A stretch of DNA of 64,000 bases, taken from JANXLS01 sp038227045. Lineage in GTDB: Bacteria > Planctomycetota > SZUA-567 > H5-PLA8. Below the pieces are notes generated by a model. It saw nothing but the letters and a program-made list of their open reading frames with translations. It searched no databases and had not been told where the DNA came from. This document shows, piece after piece, positions 37,568 through 45,847 of the stretch; position 1 is the stretch's first letter; each line of letters begins with the position of its first letter. A program made the position numbers and the translations under genes. The stretch spans positions 1-64,000 of the forward strand of contig JBBRQD010000013.1 of assembly GCA_038227045.1 (NCBI GenBank), in the 5' to 3' direction.

Positions 37568-38691
37568 TACTCGTCGCCTGCTCCCGAATTCCAGCGTGCC
37601 AGAAAGTCCTTCGAATACGTTTCAAAACGCTTCAGCAAAATGGCCTCCCGAATCTCTTTCATGAGATTCAGGTAAAATGCCAAGTTGTGAAGGCTGATCA
37701 AGATAGCCGCATTCATCTCGCGGGCAAGCAATAAATGACGCAAAAATGCGCGACTGAAACCATTGCACGTGTAACAGCCGCAATGCGGGTCGAGCGGTTT
37801 GTCGCTGCGCGTGTGCTGCGCGTTTTTGATGCGCACTTTTCCCTGTGACGTAAAAGCCAGCCCGTTGCGTCCATTGCGCGTCGGCAGCGTGCAGTCGAAG
37901 AGATCGATGCCGTGCGCCACGGCCAGCAGACTATCGACCGGAGTGCCCATGCCCATCAAGTAGCGCGGCCGGTCAGCCGGCATTTTGGGCGCGGTGAACA
38001 TGATTCCGCGATGCGTGTCCTCAATCGCTTCGCCGACGCAGAATCCGCCCAGCGCCATTCCGGGAAACGGAATCGCAGCCGTCGCCTCGAGCGAGCGTTG
38101 GCGCTCTTTTTCGTCGAAGCCGCCCTGCACGATGCCGAAGAAGTTGACGTCGGTTCGCCCGGACGCCTGCGCGTGCTTAAACGAACGTTCAGCCCAGCGA
38201 ACGCTACGGTCAACGGCGCTCGAAAGTTCGAGCGGCGTGCACGGATACGGCGGGCATTCGTCGAGAACCATCGCCATGTCAGGCGCGAGCGCCAGTTCGA
38301 TGTCCACGACCGATTCGGGCGAAAACAGCCGCACCGTGCCATCGACGGCGCTGGCAAAGAGCGCGCCGTCTTCGTTGATCTTGCGCAGCCCCGGCAGCGA
38401 GAAAATCTGGTAGCCGCCGGAGTCGGTGAGAATCGGCCGGTCCCAGCCGGTGAATTTGTGCAGGCCGCCAAGACTCTTGACAATCTCTTCGCCCGGCCGC
38501 CACGCGAGATGAAACGCATTCATCAGCATGACCTGAGCGCCGCAATCGAGAATCTGCTGAGGCGTGACGCCCTTGGGCGCGCCGAGCGTGCCGACCGTCA
38601 TGAAATTGGGAGTGTCAATGATGCCGTGATCGGTTGCGAGCGTTCCGGAACGAGCAAGGCCGTCGCGATGAGATATGGAGAGTTTGAGCAT
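37567..38691 (-). CDS. tgt: Queuine tRNA-ribosyltransferase
   Basis: Exchanges guanine-34 for preQ1 in tRNAs with GUN anticodons. Asp90 (LTDSGGYQIFSL) is the general base region and Asp266 (DLFDCTLPTRNGR) the nucleophile. The zinc site is Cys304, Cys306, Cys309 and His335, with the canonical 26-residue gap to the His. At 374 residues it is complete. It is the first gene of the tgt-yajC-secDF run; queC/D/E/F genes are not in the window. Confidence 0.96.
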   Translation of the reverse strand: MLKLSISHRDGLARSGTLATDHGIIDTPNFMTVGTLGAPKGVTPQQILDCGAQVMLMNAFHLAWRPGEEIVKSLGGLHKFTGWDRPILTDSGGYQIFSLPGLRKINEDGALFASAVDGTVRLFSPESVVDIELALAPDMAMVLDECPPYPCTPLELSSAVDRSVRWAERSFKHAQASGRTDVNFFGIVQGGFDEKERQRSLEATAAIPFPGMALGGFCVGEAIEDTHRGIMFTAPKMPADRPRYLMGMGTPVDSLLAVAHGIDLFDCTLPTRNGRNGLAFTSQGKVRIKNAQHTRSDKPLDPHCGCYTCNGFSRAFLRHLLLAREMNAAILISLHNLAFYLNLMKEIREAILLKRFETYSKDFLARWNSGAGDE

Positions 38692-38763
38692 GAAGTTGTT
38701 TTACGGCGGCCAACTACTCCTTCCAATTTGAGACGTCCAGCCCACGAACTTCAAGTGGGCCGC

Positions 38764-39333
38764 TTACACCGTCATCACTTCCTGCGATTTCCGCTCGAAC
38801 GACGAATCCAATTGACCTTCGTACTGCTTGGTCAAGTCGTTGACGCCGTGCTCCGCTTTCTTCACGTCGTCTTCGCTGTGCCCCGCGCCCTTCTCCATCG
38901 CCTTCAGCGCTTTTTGGCCTTCGTGGCGGATGTTGCGGATGGTAACTTTGTGCTGCTCGAGGCGCTCTTTGATCTGCTTGACCTGCCGCTTGCGGTTCTC
39001 TTCCGACATCGGTGGAAAACCCACGCGGATGATCTTGCCGTCGTTGTTGATCGACAGGCCCAGATTCGCGGCGCTGAAACCCTTTTCAATATCCTTGATT
39101 GTCTTGGGGTCGAACGGCTTGACTGTCAACATGCGCGCGTCCGCTTTGGCGATGACGGCGAGGCTCTTGAGCGGCGCGGGTTCGCCGCCGTACGCAGCGA
39201 CTTCGATGTGTACGTGTTCGATGGCCTCAATGCTCGCCTGTCCCGAGCGGACCGTTTTCAGGTACGCATCGAAATCCGCGGTGCTCTTGCTCATGCGGTC
39301 TTCGGTGTCCAGCAGAATGTCGTCAATATCCAT
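38764..39333 (-). CDS. frr: Ribosome recycling factor
   Basis: Releases ribosomes from mRNA after termination with EF-G. The 189-residue, two-domain protein has the RRF features KTVRSGQAS, VEAY-like VAAYGGEPAPLKSLA, ITVKPFDPKTIKDIEK-type (MLTVKPFDPKTIKDIEKG), NLGLSINNDGKIIRVGFPPMSEENRK and the C-terminal KKAEHGVNDLTKQY helix. It is separated from pyrH by a 115-base palindromic region. Confidence 0.96.
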   Translation of the reverse strand: MDIDDILLDTEDRMSKSTADFDAYLKTVRSGQASIEAIEHVHIEVAAYGGEPAPLKSLAVIAKADARMLTVKPFDPKTIKDIEKGFSAANLGLSINNDGKIIRVGFPPMSEENRKRQVKQIKERLEQHKVTIRNIRHEGQKALKAMEKGAGHSEDDVKKAEHGVNDLTKQYEGQLDSSFERKSQEVMTV

Positions 39334-39426
39334 GGTGGTGCGTGCTCCTTCGATTTACCTATTGGCATTATAAAGCCAAGCGCGATTCGCGGTATGATAG
39401 AATTCCCGTTCTCGCAGTCTCTTTTT

Positions 39427-39541
39427 TTCTCTCGCAAAGACGCAAAGGCGCAAAGAACGGCAAGAGAGATGAGGAAAATCCCTTGTTACACTCCCTTATT
39501 TGAATGGCTGTTCTTTGCGTCTTTGCGCCTTTGCGAGAGAA
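39427..39541. repeat. 32-bp imperfect inverted repeat, TTTGCGTCTTTGCG family
   Basis: The arms 39427-39458 and 39510-39541 match at 30 of 32 positions as inverted copies; the two differences are a c/t swap between the two TTTGCGxCTTTGCG units. The loop is 51 bases. It fills the space between pyrH and frr, and the right arm ends 6 bases before the pyrH stop. A single-arm relative lies at about 1596-1640. Confidence 0.9.
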
Positions 39542-39546
39542 TCAAA

Positions 39547-40263
39547 CTACCCCTCTGCGCAAACGATCGTTCCAATATTTTCCTTCATAACCGCCTTGCG
39601 GATGTTGCCGGATTCTTTCAGGCTGAACACGAGAATCGGCAGATTGTTGTCCATGCACAGTGAAATGGCCGTCGTGTCCATCACGTTCAGGCGGTCCTGC
39701 AGCACTTTCATGTAGGACAGCTTGTCATACTTGCGCGCGTTCGGATTTTTATTTGGATCCGAATCGAAGACGCCCGAAACCTTGGTGGCTTTCATCAGGA
39801 TTTCGGCGCGCAGTTCCATCGCGCGCAGCGCGGCAGTGGTGTCCGTGGTGAAATACGGATTGCCCGTGCCGCCGGCGAGGATCACGATGCGCTTGAGTTC
39901 CAGATGACGCAGCGCTTTGCGGCGAATGTACGGTTCGCAAACTTCCTCAGCCTTGATCGCCGACATCACGCGCGTCTCGGCGCCCATGCTTTCGAGCGCG
40001 TCCTGCAATGCGAGCGCGTTGATCACTGTCGCCAACATGCCCATGTAATCGGCGGTAGCGCGATGCAGCAGCCCGGATTGCTGCGCGGCTTTTTCGCCGC
40101 GCATGATATTTCCGCCGCCGATCACAACCGCGATTTCGACGCCCAACTTGCCGACCTCGATCACCTGTTCGCAGATGCTGGCCAATGCCGGCGTGTCGAG
40201 CCCCTTGCCGGCTTCGCCGCCAAGCATTTCACCGGAGAGTTTCAGGATGATGCGTTTGTACAT
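39547..40263 (-). CDS. pyrH: UMP kinase
   Basis: Phosphorylates UMP to UDP. The amino-acid-kinase fold motifs are MYKRIILKLSGEMLGG, VEIAVVIGGGNIMRG, MGMLATVINALALQDALE, and AGGTGNPYFTTDTTAALRA. Length is 238 residues, standard for bacterial PyrH. I chose ATG at 40263 with AGGAAA upstream. It sits in the conserved rpsB-tsf-pyrH-frr order. Confidence 0.96.
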   Translation of the reverse strand: MYKRIILKLSGEMLGGEAGKGLDTPALASICEQVIEVGKLGVEIAVVIGGGNIMRGEKAAQQSGLLHRATADYMGMLATVINALALQDALESMGAETRVMSAIKAEEVCEPYIRRKALRHLELKRIVILAGGTGNPYFTTDTTAALRAMELRAEILMKATKVSGVFDSDPNKNPNARKYDKLSYMKVLQDRLNVMDTTAISLCMDNNLPILVFSLKESGNIRKAVMKENIGTIVCAEG

Positions 40264-40358
40264 GCGCGCTGTTTCCTTTCCGGGGAAGTGGTTTGTCGAA
40301 GCTGAAGTTGTGGTGCGGGCATCTTGCCTGCGCAGGCTGGAAACCCGCACCACAATAT

Positions 40359-41225
40359 TTAAATCACGCCGACTTCAAACCGCGTGAACCGCTTCACCGT
40401 CGCGCCGCTTTCGGCCAGCACTTTCGCGACCGTCTTGCTGCCGTCCTTGTAGTATTCCTGGTCGGGCAGCACGAGCGTCGAGTAAAACTTGTTCACTTGT
40501 CCCGCGACGATTTTCTCCAGAATTGCGGCCGGCTTGCCTGCGTTCTTCGGATCGGTCTTCAGCTTGTCCATCGCGATGTCCATCTCTCTTTTCAGCAAGT
40601 CCTGTGAGACTTCTTCGCGTGTCAGGCAACTGGGCTTGGCGAAGACGATATGCATGGAAATATCCTTGCCCACCGCAACCGCTTTTTCGCCGGTGACGCC
40701 CGCCAACTCCACGACTGCGCCTTGCTTGTTGTCGTGATGAATATAGAAGCCGATGTCGCCGTGGTAATGGACGACGCGCTTGATCGCAATGTTCTCACCG
40801 ATTTTGCCGGCCAGAGTTTTCACCGCGTCCGACACGCTGATGCCATGAAGCGTCAGCGCATTGAGCTTCTCGACGCTGTCGAGCTTGCCCTTGTCCGCCA
40901 GTTCGACCAATTCGCCGAGCAGTTTCGTGAACTCGGCATTCTTCGCCGAAAAATCAGTGCTCGCCGTCATCTCGACGACGGTAAGTGTTCTGCCATCGCT
41001 GGAGACTTTGTGTCCCAGCAAGCCTTCGGTCGCGGCCTTTTCAGCCATCGCGCTGCCTTTGTCGAGGCCCTTCTTGCGCAGCCAGGCTTCGGCCGATTCG
41101 ATCCAGGCGGCTTCGCCTTTTCCGCCGTCCGCCAATGTTTCGGTGAGGGCTTTTTTGCAATCCATCAAGCGCTGCCCAGTCTTTTCGCGCAGTTTGCCAA
41201 CGATTTGTGCGGTGATTTCTGCCAT
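40359..41225 (-). CDS. tsf: Elongation factor Ts
   Basis: Nucleotide exchange factor for EF-Tu. The N-terminal UBA-like segment VGKLREKTGQRLMDCKKAL and the DFSAKN...F (TDFSAKNAEF) motif are diagnostic. The protein has 288 residues, full length. ATG at 41225 follows AAGGAGAACG. The upstream open frame to 41351 is part of the neighbouring repeat and is not coding. Downstream of rpsB, but separated from it by the DUF559 element. Confidence 0.96.
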   Translation of the reverse strand: MAEITAQIVGKLREKTGQRLMDCKKALTETLADGGKGEAAWIESAEAWLRKKGLDKGSAMAEKAATEGLLGHKVSSDGRTLTVVEMTASTDFSAKNAEFTKLLGELVELADKGKLDSVEKLNALTLHGISVSDAVKTLAGKIGENIAIKRVVHYHGDIGFYIHHDNKQGAVVELAGVTGEKAVAVGKDISMHIVFAKPSCLTREEVSQDLLKREMDIAMDKLKTDPKNAGKPAAILEKIVAGQVNKFYSTLVLPDQEYYKDGSKTVAKVLAESGATVKRFTRFEVGVI

Positions 41226-41274
41226 GATATTCGTTCTCCTTGCTCTATTAAAATTCGAATTCAATTCGATGTAA

Positions 41275-41715
41275 TCAGGTGCCACGATTCGGTTCCCCTC
41301 TCCCCAGCGGGGGAGAGGGGTTAGGGGTGAGGGGGAAAGTCTGCCGCTCACGAAATGTGTTAAAAATCAGCTCCAACACGCCGTCGAGATTCGTAAATAT
41401 CTCAATATCCCAGACGCGTATAACTTTGATACCTTCGCTCGCGAAACACACGTCTCTGCGAGCGTCGTTGCGTTCTCTGCCGGCGTGCGAATCGCCATCC
41501 AACTCAAGGATGATCTTTGCGTCCGCGCAGTAATAGTCCGCGATGTATTTTCCGACCGGTTGTTGACGCCGGAATTTAATTCCGGCGTATCGTCGCCCGC
41601 GCAATCTCGCCCACAGCATTTTCTCGGAGGGCGTCAAGCGTTTTCGAAGTGCTCTTGCTTTTTCGATCTTCGTCAGCGGGATTGCAGCTATTTCGGGAGT
41701 TGCTGGTGAATTCAT
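41275..41715 (-). CDS. DUF559 endonuclease-like protein inside an inverted-repeat element
   Basis: A 146-residue DUF559 protein of the Vsr-like/PD-(D/E)XK nuclease fold. It has the family run LRKRLTPSEKMLWARLR, FRRQQPVGKYIADYYC, then ILELDGDSHAGR and RVWDIEIF; Asp and Glu residues in ADYYC...LELDGDSH are the likely metal site. The start codon lies just inside the right terminal repeat, and the last 18 or so residues (LTPNPSPPLGRGE) are encoded by the left terminal repeat. It interrupts the rpsB-tsf pair. The DNA target is unknown. Confidence 0.85.
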   Translation of the reverse strand: MNSPATPEIAAIPLTKIEKARALRKRLTPSEKMLWARLRGRRYAGIKFRRQQPVGKYIADYYCADAKIILELDGDSHAGRERNDARRDVCFASEGIKVIRVWDIEIFTNLDGVLELIFNTFRERQTFPLTPNPSPPLGRGEPNRGT

Positions 41716-41760
41716 GCTTCCCCCTCACCCCTGACCCCTCTCCCTCGCTGGGGAGAGGGG
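41295..41760. mobile_element. Compact 466-bp element: DUF559 gene with 43-bp terminal inverted repeats
   Basis: The left end 41295-41337 and right end 41718-41760 are inverted copies matching at 41 of 43 positions. Each has a terminal hairpin (cccctctcccc / ggggagagggg with a 4-5 base loop) at the outer side and a ttaggggtgaggggga-type tail on the inside. The only gene inside is DUF559. No target-site duplication is obvious in the flanks. Calling it mobile is inference. Confidence 0.6.
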
Positions 41761-41781
41761 ACCGGGATCCGAGACTTGATA

Positions 41782-42549
41782 TTATTTTTGCCCTTCGGCG
41801 TTGATGTCCACCTTTTTCACGTACTCCTGATGCTGCGCCTTGCGGGCCAGTTCCGGCGCGGACTTGCGCAGGTTGGCGCCTTCGAGACAGCCGTCGGCAA
41901 GTTTCGATACCACGAGATCGATTGAGCGGATCGCGTCGTCGTTGGCCGGAATCGGCAGATCGATCAGCGTCGGATCGGCGTCGGTGTCCAGCATCGCGAT
42001 CACCGGAATCGAGAGGCGGCGGGCTTCCATCACCGCGTTGCGTTCGACCGTCGGATCGATCACGAAGAGCGCGCCCGGCAGGCCTTCCATCGCGCGGATG
42101 CCGTCCAGATTGCGCTTGATCTTGCGCTTTTCGCGGTTCAACGAGGACTGCATTTTTTTCGAGTGCGTGTTGATCGAGCCGTCGGCGTCCATGCCTTCGA
42201 GTTCGATCAGGCGCTGCACGCGCAAGCGGATTGTGGACAGATTCGTCAGCGTGCCGCCCAGCCAGCGTTCGGCGGCGTAGGGCTGCCCGCAGCGTTGCGC
42301 GTGCTGCGTGATCAATTCTTTCGCCTGGCGCTTGGTGCCGATGAAAAGCACCTGTTTGCCTTCGGAGACGATCTTCTTGCAGAAATGGTACGCCGCGATG
42401 ACGCCGCGAACGGTTTCCTTCAAATTGATGATGTGAATCTTGTTGCGCTTGCCAAGAATGTACGGCTCCATCTTGGGATTCCAACGCGACGTGCGGTGCC
42501 CGAAGTGGGCGCCGGTGAGCAGCAGATCTTTGGCATTGACAATGGCCAT
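41782..42549 (-). CDS. rpsB: 30S ribosomal protein S2
   Basis: A 255-residue S2 protein. The N-terminal LLLTGAHFGHRTSRWNPKMEPYILGKRNKIHIINL and the middle PGALFVIDPTVERNAVMEARRLSIPVIAMLDTDADP are unmistakable (shown here as whole-family landmarks, residues 8-45 and 145-180). It is the first gene of the rpsB-tsf-pyrH-frr block. The roughly 230 bases upstream hold a small stem (gagcg/cgctc) just before GGAAAG and the ATG, which could belong to a ribosomal leader, but I cannot identify a known leader motif. Confidence 0.97.
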   Translation of the reverse strand: MAIVNAKDLLLTGAHFGHRTSRWNPKMEPYILGKRNKIHIINLKETVRGVIAAYHFCKKIVSEGKQVLFIGTKRQAKELITQHAQRCGQPYAAERWLGGTLTNLSTIRLRVQRLIELEGMDADGSINTHSKKMQSSLNREKRKIKRNLDGIRAMEGLPGALFVIDPTVERNAVMEARRLSIPVIAMLDTDADPTLIDLPIPANDDAIRSIDLVVSKLADGCLEGANLRKSAPELARKAQHQEYVKKVDINAEGQK

Positions 42550-42798
42550 CGTAAAACAATTCTTTCCGGAGCGTCTATGCGCTCCATTACCGAGCCGCGA
42601 GCCGATTTCAGATCACCTTTACTATAGGCAATCAGGCGCTGTTGAACCACAGCAGCCGTTCAAACCGACGCCGCGAATGGCGGCGATCCAAGTATTCATG
42701 CGGCTTTCAAGTCTCTGGCAACAAAACAGCCGCGAACGTTTTGAGCCGTAGCACTATACGGACGAGGGGAGGGGATGTCGAGTGAAATTGGGAAAGAA

Positions 42799-43125
42799 TC
42801 AGGGCGATTTTACATCATCCCAGAACTCCTCCGTATAATCGCTAAACAAACCGCTATAAACGCTCCCGCACTTTACATATCCGGATCGAACACTTCCATC
42901 TTGGCGGCGTACGCGAACCCGAAAGATATGCTGCAATTTGCTGGTTCCTTGGCGAAATGGATTGTCCAAAGACGCGTCGTCGGACATCAGCAGGACGAGT
43001 CCGCGCTTTTGTGCCCATTGTTTCACGCGTTTTTCAGGGAGCACAAGCATGACATACAGCCCGTAAATTGTCACGACAATCATTCCAACACCACATAGAG
43101 CCACGACAATCAGTTGGGTTGTCAT
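42799..43125 (-). CDS. Small single-TM hypothetical protein
   Basis: A 108-residue protein: TM helix at about 5-30 (IVVALCGVGMIVVTIYGLYVML), then a basic cytosolic or periplasmic domain (FRVRVRRQDGSVRSGYVKCGS). No family recognised. It lies between aroB and rpsB on the same strand, 21 bases after aroB. Confidence 0.65.
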   Translation of the reverse strand: MTTQLIVVALCGVGMIVVTIYGLYVMLVLPEKRVKQWAQKRGLVLLMSDDASLDNPFRQGTSKLQHIFRVRVRRQDGSVRSGYVKCGSVYSGLFSDYTEEFWDDVKSP

Positions 43126-43146
43126 AGTCGAACCTCAAGCAGAGCC

Positions 43147-44271
43147 TTATTGCCCTCGACCCATCTCCCACACCTTCTTCGCCATCTCATCCGTCACATC
43201 CGTAATCACCTTTGCCGAGCCAATCCGCTCCGTCACAATGAAGCGCAGCTTCCCCGCCGCGACTTTTTTGTCGCGGAAACTGGCGGCGTGCAGCGTCGCG
43301 GTGTCCGGATCGCCCGGCTTGATATGGGTCGGCAGGCCCGCTTTTTCGATCAGCGCTTTGATCCGGTCGCGGTCTGCTCGAGTCAACAGATCCAATTCCA
43401 CCGATAATTCCGACGCCAGTACCATGCCGATGGCCACCGCTTCGCCGTGAATGTACGCCTTGTAATCCGTCGCCGATTCCAGCGCGTGCGCGAAAGTGTG
43501 GCCGAAGTTCAGCAGCGCGCGCGGGCCGCCTGCCGTTTCGCGCTCGTCCTGCGAGACGATCCGCGCTTTGATTGCGGCACACTTTTCGATCACATGCACC
43601 AGCGCAGTCGGCTCTTTTTTCAGCAGCGACTCCATGTTCACTTCGAGATAGCCGAACAACTGCGCGTCGTCGATCACGCCATACTTGATCACTTCCGCCA
43701 AGCCCGCTTTCAACTCGCGGTCGGGCAGAGACATCAGCGTCAGCGGATCGGCCAGCACTACTTTAGGCTGAAGAAACGCGCCGATGGCGTTCTTCGCTTT
43801 CGGATGATCCATGCCCGTTTTGCCGCCGATGGCTGCGTCCACCATGCCCAGCAGCGTCGTCGGAACCTGGACCAGCGCGATGCCGCGGTAGAATGTCGCC
43901 GCGACGAATCCGGTCAGGTCGCCGATCACGCCGCCGCCCAGCGCCAGCAGCACGCTGTCGCGGTCGAGCTGCGCTTCGATGCAGCGGTCGTACAGAAATT
44001 CGGCGAATTTCATTTTCTTCGCGTCTTCGCCCGGCGGCAGCTCGACTGCGCTGCCATCGAAGCCCGCCTTCTGCATCGAACTGGCCAGCAGCGTGCCGTA
44101 CTTCGGGCCGACGTTGCGGTCGGTCACGACCAGACAGCGCCGCCCCTTGATCAACCCCGCGACGATCTCGCCCGCTTCCGCGATTGCGCCGGGCCTGACC
44201 AAAATATCGTAGCTGCGCTCGCCCAACTCCACACGCAAGGCTGGATTTGGTGTATTCGTTTCGTTGTCCAT
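43147..44271 (-). CDS. aroB: 3-dehydroquinate synthase
   Basis: Second step of the shikimate pathway; uses NAD and a divalent metal. The protein has 374 residues with ELPPGEDAKK, DSVLLALGGGVIGDLTGFVAATFYRGI, PTTLLGMVDAAIGGKTGMDHPKAKNAIGAF (residue blocks about 70-150), EVIKYGVI and NFGHTFAHALE, which carries metal-binding His. Complete. No other aro gene is near. The start ATG is at 44271. Confidence 0.96.
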   Translation of the reverse strand: MDNETNTPNPALRVELGERSYDILVRPGAIAEAGEIVAGLIKGRRCLVVTDRNVGPKYGTLLASSMQKAGFDGSAVELPPGEDAKKMKFAEFLYDRCIEAQLDRDSVLLALGGGVIGDLTGFVAATFYRGIALVQVPTTLLGMVDAAIGGKTGMDHPKAKNAIGAFLQPKVVLADPLTLMSLPDRELKAGLAEVIKYGVIDDAQLFGYLEVNMESLLKKEPTALVHVIEKCAAIKARIVSQDERETAGGPRALLNFGHTFAHALESATDYKAYIHGEAVAIGMVLASELSVELDLLTRADRDRIKALIEKAGLPTHIKPGDPDTATLHAASFRDKKVAAGKLRFIVTERIGSAKVITDVTDEMAKKVWEMGRGQ

Positions 44272-44405
44272 TTAATAGTGGTCCAATATCCCATGTCCAA
44301 AAGTTGAAATCGCGTCTGGAAGTTAAGGGTTTGCGGTTCAAAGTTCAAGAGCGAACGTAAAGTTGGATGGCTCTGGAAGCCGTCCTATACCCCAAGGAGG
44401 AAGTC

Positions 44406-45119
44406 ATGCGGTTGCTGCAAATTTGTCTGGCGTTGTTCTGTGCGAGTACTCTTGTGTCGTTCGCGGCCGACGCCCCGGCGTTGAAGAAGGACGACAAGAT
44501 CATCATGCTCGGCGATTCGATCACTCAGGGCGGCGGCAATCCGCAGAATGAAAAAGACAAGAATTCAAAGGGCTACGTCGTTCTTTTCCAGAAAGCCATG
44601 GATGAAAAACACAAGGATCTCGAAATCAAAGTCATCAACAAAGGCATCAGCGGAAATAAAGTCAGCGATCTCCAGCGCCGCCTGCAAAAAGACGTGCTCG
44701 ACCTGAAGCCCAACGTAGTCTACATCTACATCGGAATTAATGATGTCTGGCACTGGGACCTGGGGGGCAACCACAAAGGCACGACCAAGGAAGACTTCGA
44801 ATCGGGCTTGAAGGACATCATCGGCAAGATCAAAGGCGTCGGCGGCCGCGTGATACTCTGCACCCCCAGCGTGATCGGCGAAAAAACCGACGGAAGCAAC
44901 AAGCAGGACAAGATGCTGGCCGAATACGCCGACATCAGCCGCAAAGTCGCCAAAGACGAAGGACTCACGCTCTGCGATTTGAACAAAGCGTTCATTGACT
45001 ACTTGAAAGAGAACAACAAGGACAACAAAGAAAAAGGAGTCCTCACCGGCGACCGCGTGCATCTCAACGAAGCCGGCAACAAACTCGTTGAAGAGACCAT
45101 GCTGAAAGCACTTGAATAA
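44406..45119 (+). CDS. Exported SGNH/GDSL hydrolase
   Basis: A 237-residue esterase-type hydrolase with a signal peptide (MRLLQICLALFCASTLVSFAA). The SGNH set is complete: Ser38 in GDSIT, Gly80 in KGISGNK, Asn112 in IGINDVW, and Asp216/His219 in DRVHLN. The substrate could be an acetylated polysaccharide or a lipid ester; the sequence does not decide. ATG at 44406 has a strong AAGGAGG 5 bases upstream. It diverges from aroB. A 44-bp inverted repeat follows the stop. Confidence 0.92.
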   Translation: MRLLQICLALFCASTLVSFAADAPALKKDDKIIMLGDSITQGGGNPQNEKDKNSKGYVVLFQKAMDEKHKDLEIKVINKGISGNKVSDLQRRLQKDVLDLKPNVVYIYIGINDVWHWDLGGNHKGTTKEDFESGLKDIIGKIKGVGGRVILCTPSVIGEKTDGSNKQDKMLAEYADISRKVAKDEGLTLCDLNKAFIDYLKENNKDNKEKGVLTGDRVHLNEAGNKLVEETMLKALE

Positions 45120-45125
45120 CCGCGA

Positions 45126-45310
45126 AACGGCTTTTTAACATCGAATCGCGCGGATCATCGCGAATCTTCACAGATGTTTCTTGAGGTTATTGAACGTCTC
45201 GGATTAATGCTGACGCCTAATTCAATTCGAGACAGTTAATACAAAACTCTTCAGAAATTATCCGCGAAGATTCGCGATGATCCGCGCGATTCGATGTTTT
45301 AAAAGCCGTT
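45126..45310. repeat. 44-bp near-perfect inverted repeat, CGCGGATCATCGCGAA family
   Basis: The arms 45126-45169 and 45266-45310 are inverted copies differing by only a few bases (core tcgcgcggatcatcgcgaa). About 96 bases lie between them. The element fills the gap between the convergent SGNH hydrolase and exbD genes, and the right arm runs into the exbD stop codon. Confidence 0.9.
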
Positions 45311-45737
45311 ATTGTTTCAGTCCCTGCACCGCCAGATTGATCTTTTCCACGCCCGACTGCCGGATAATCGAAACCACTCTCATCACCGTTTCATACGAAA
45401 GCCGGCCGTCGCCGTTGATCGTCAAAATGTCTTTTTCGTGGCCTTTCAACAGCGCGGGAAGCTGCGCCGGGACTTCTGACGGTTCGAGTTTTTTGCCGGA
45501 GACGTACACGCGCCCGGTTGTATCAATCGTCAGCGACCACGGCACAGCCGCTTTTCCCTGGCCGGTTTTGCTGCCATCGGCTTTGGGCAGTTGCACGTCC
45601 ACGCCGCTCTTGTCCAGCATCGGCGCGGTCACCATGAAGATCACCAGCAGCACGAGCATGACGTCCACCAGCGGCGTCATGTTGATCTCGGCCATCGGCC
45701 TGCGCTTGCCGCCACCCGCGGCCGAACCCATTGACAT
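45309..45737 (-). CDS. exbD: Biopolymer transport protein ExbD/TolR
   Basis: A one-TM subunit of a proton-driven energy transducer, 142 residues. The N-terminal MAEINMTPLVDVMLVLLVIFMV has the essential intramembrane Asp25, then a periplasmic domain with LPKAD and the SYETVMRVVSIIRQSGVEKINLA end typical of ExbD. It is downstream of exbB across a 110-base space with a perfect 27-bp inverted repeat. No tonB, pal or tolA is in the window. Confidence 0.94.
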   Translation of the reverse strand: MSMGSAAGGGKRRPMAEINMTPLVDVMLVLLVIFMVTAPMLDKSGVDVQLPKADGSKTGQGKAAVPWSLTIDTTGRVYVSGKKLEPSEVPAQLPALLKGHEKDILTINGDGRLSYETVMRVVSIIRQSGVEKINLAVQGLKQ

Positions 45738-45760
45738 AGTTCACTGTCCTTTTTAGTCTG

Positions 45761-45841
45761 CCAGAGCCGCGCACGTCAGTAAGCGGCTTATACTTGCATT
45801 CCGAAAAAGTCTTTGCCGCTTACTGACGTGCGCGGCTCTGG
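45761..45841. repeat. Perfect 27-bp inverted repeat between exbB and exbD
   Basis: Arms 45761-45787 and 45815-45841 are perfectly complementary (core cagagccgcgcacgtcag); the loop is 27 bases. It lies inside a presumed operon, just 7 bases beyond the exbB stop, so it may tune the exbB:exbD ratio or be a mobile repeat. Confidence 0.9.
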
Positions 45842-45847
45842 TGTGAG

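Noticed and set aside
37912..39663. 583-codon plus-strand open frame across tgt and frr
   Set aside because: Antisense to two essential, unmistakable genes and runs through a palindromic repeat.
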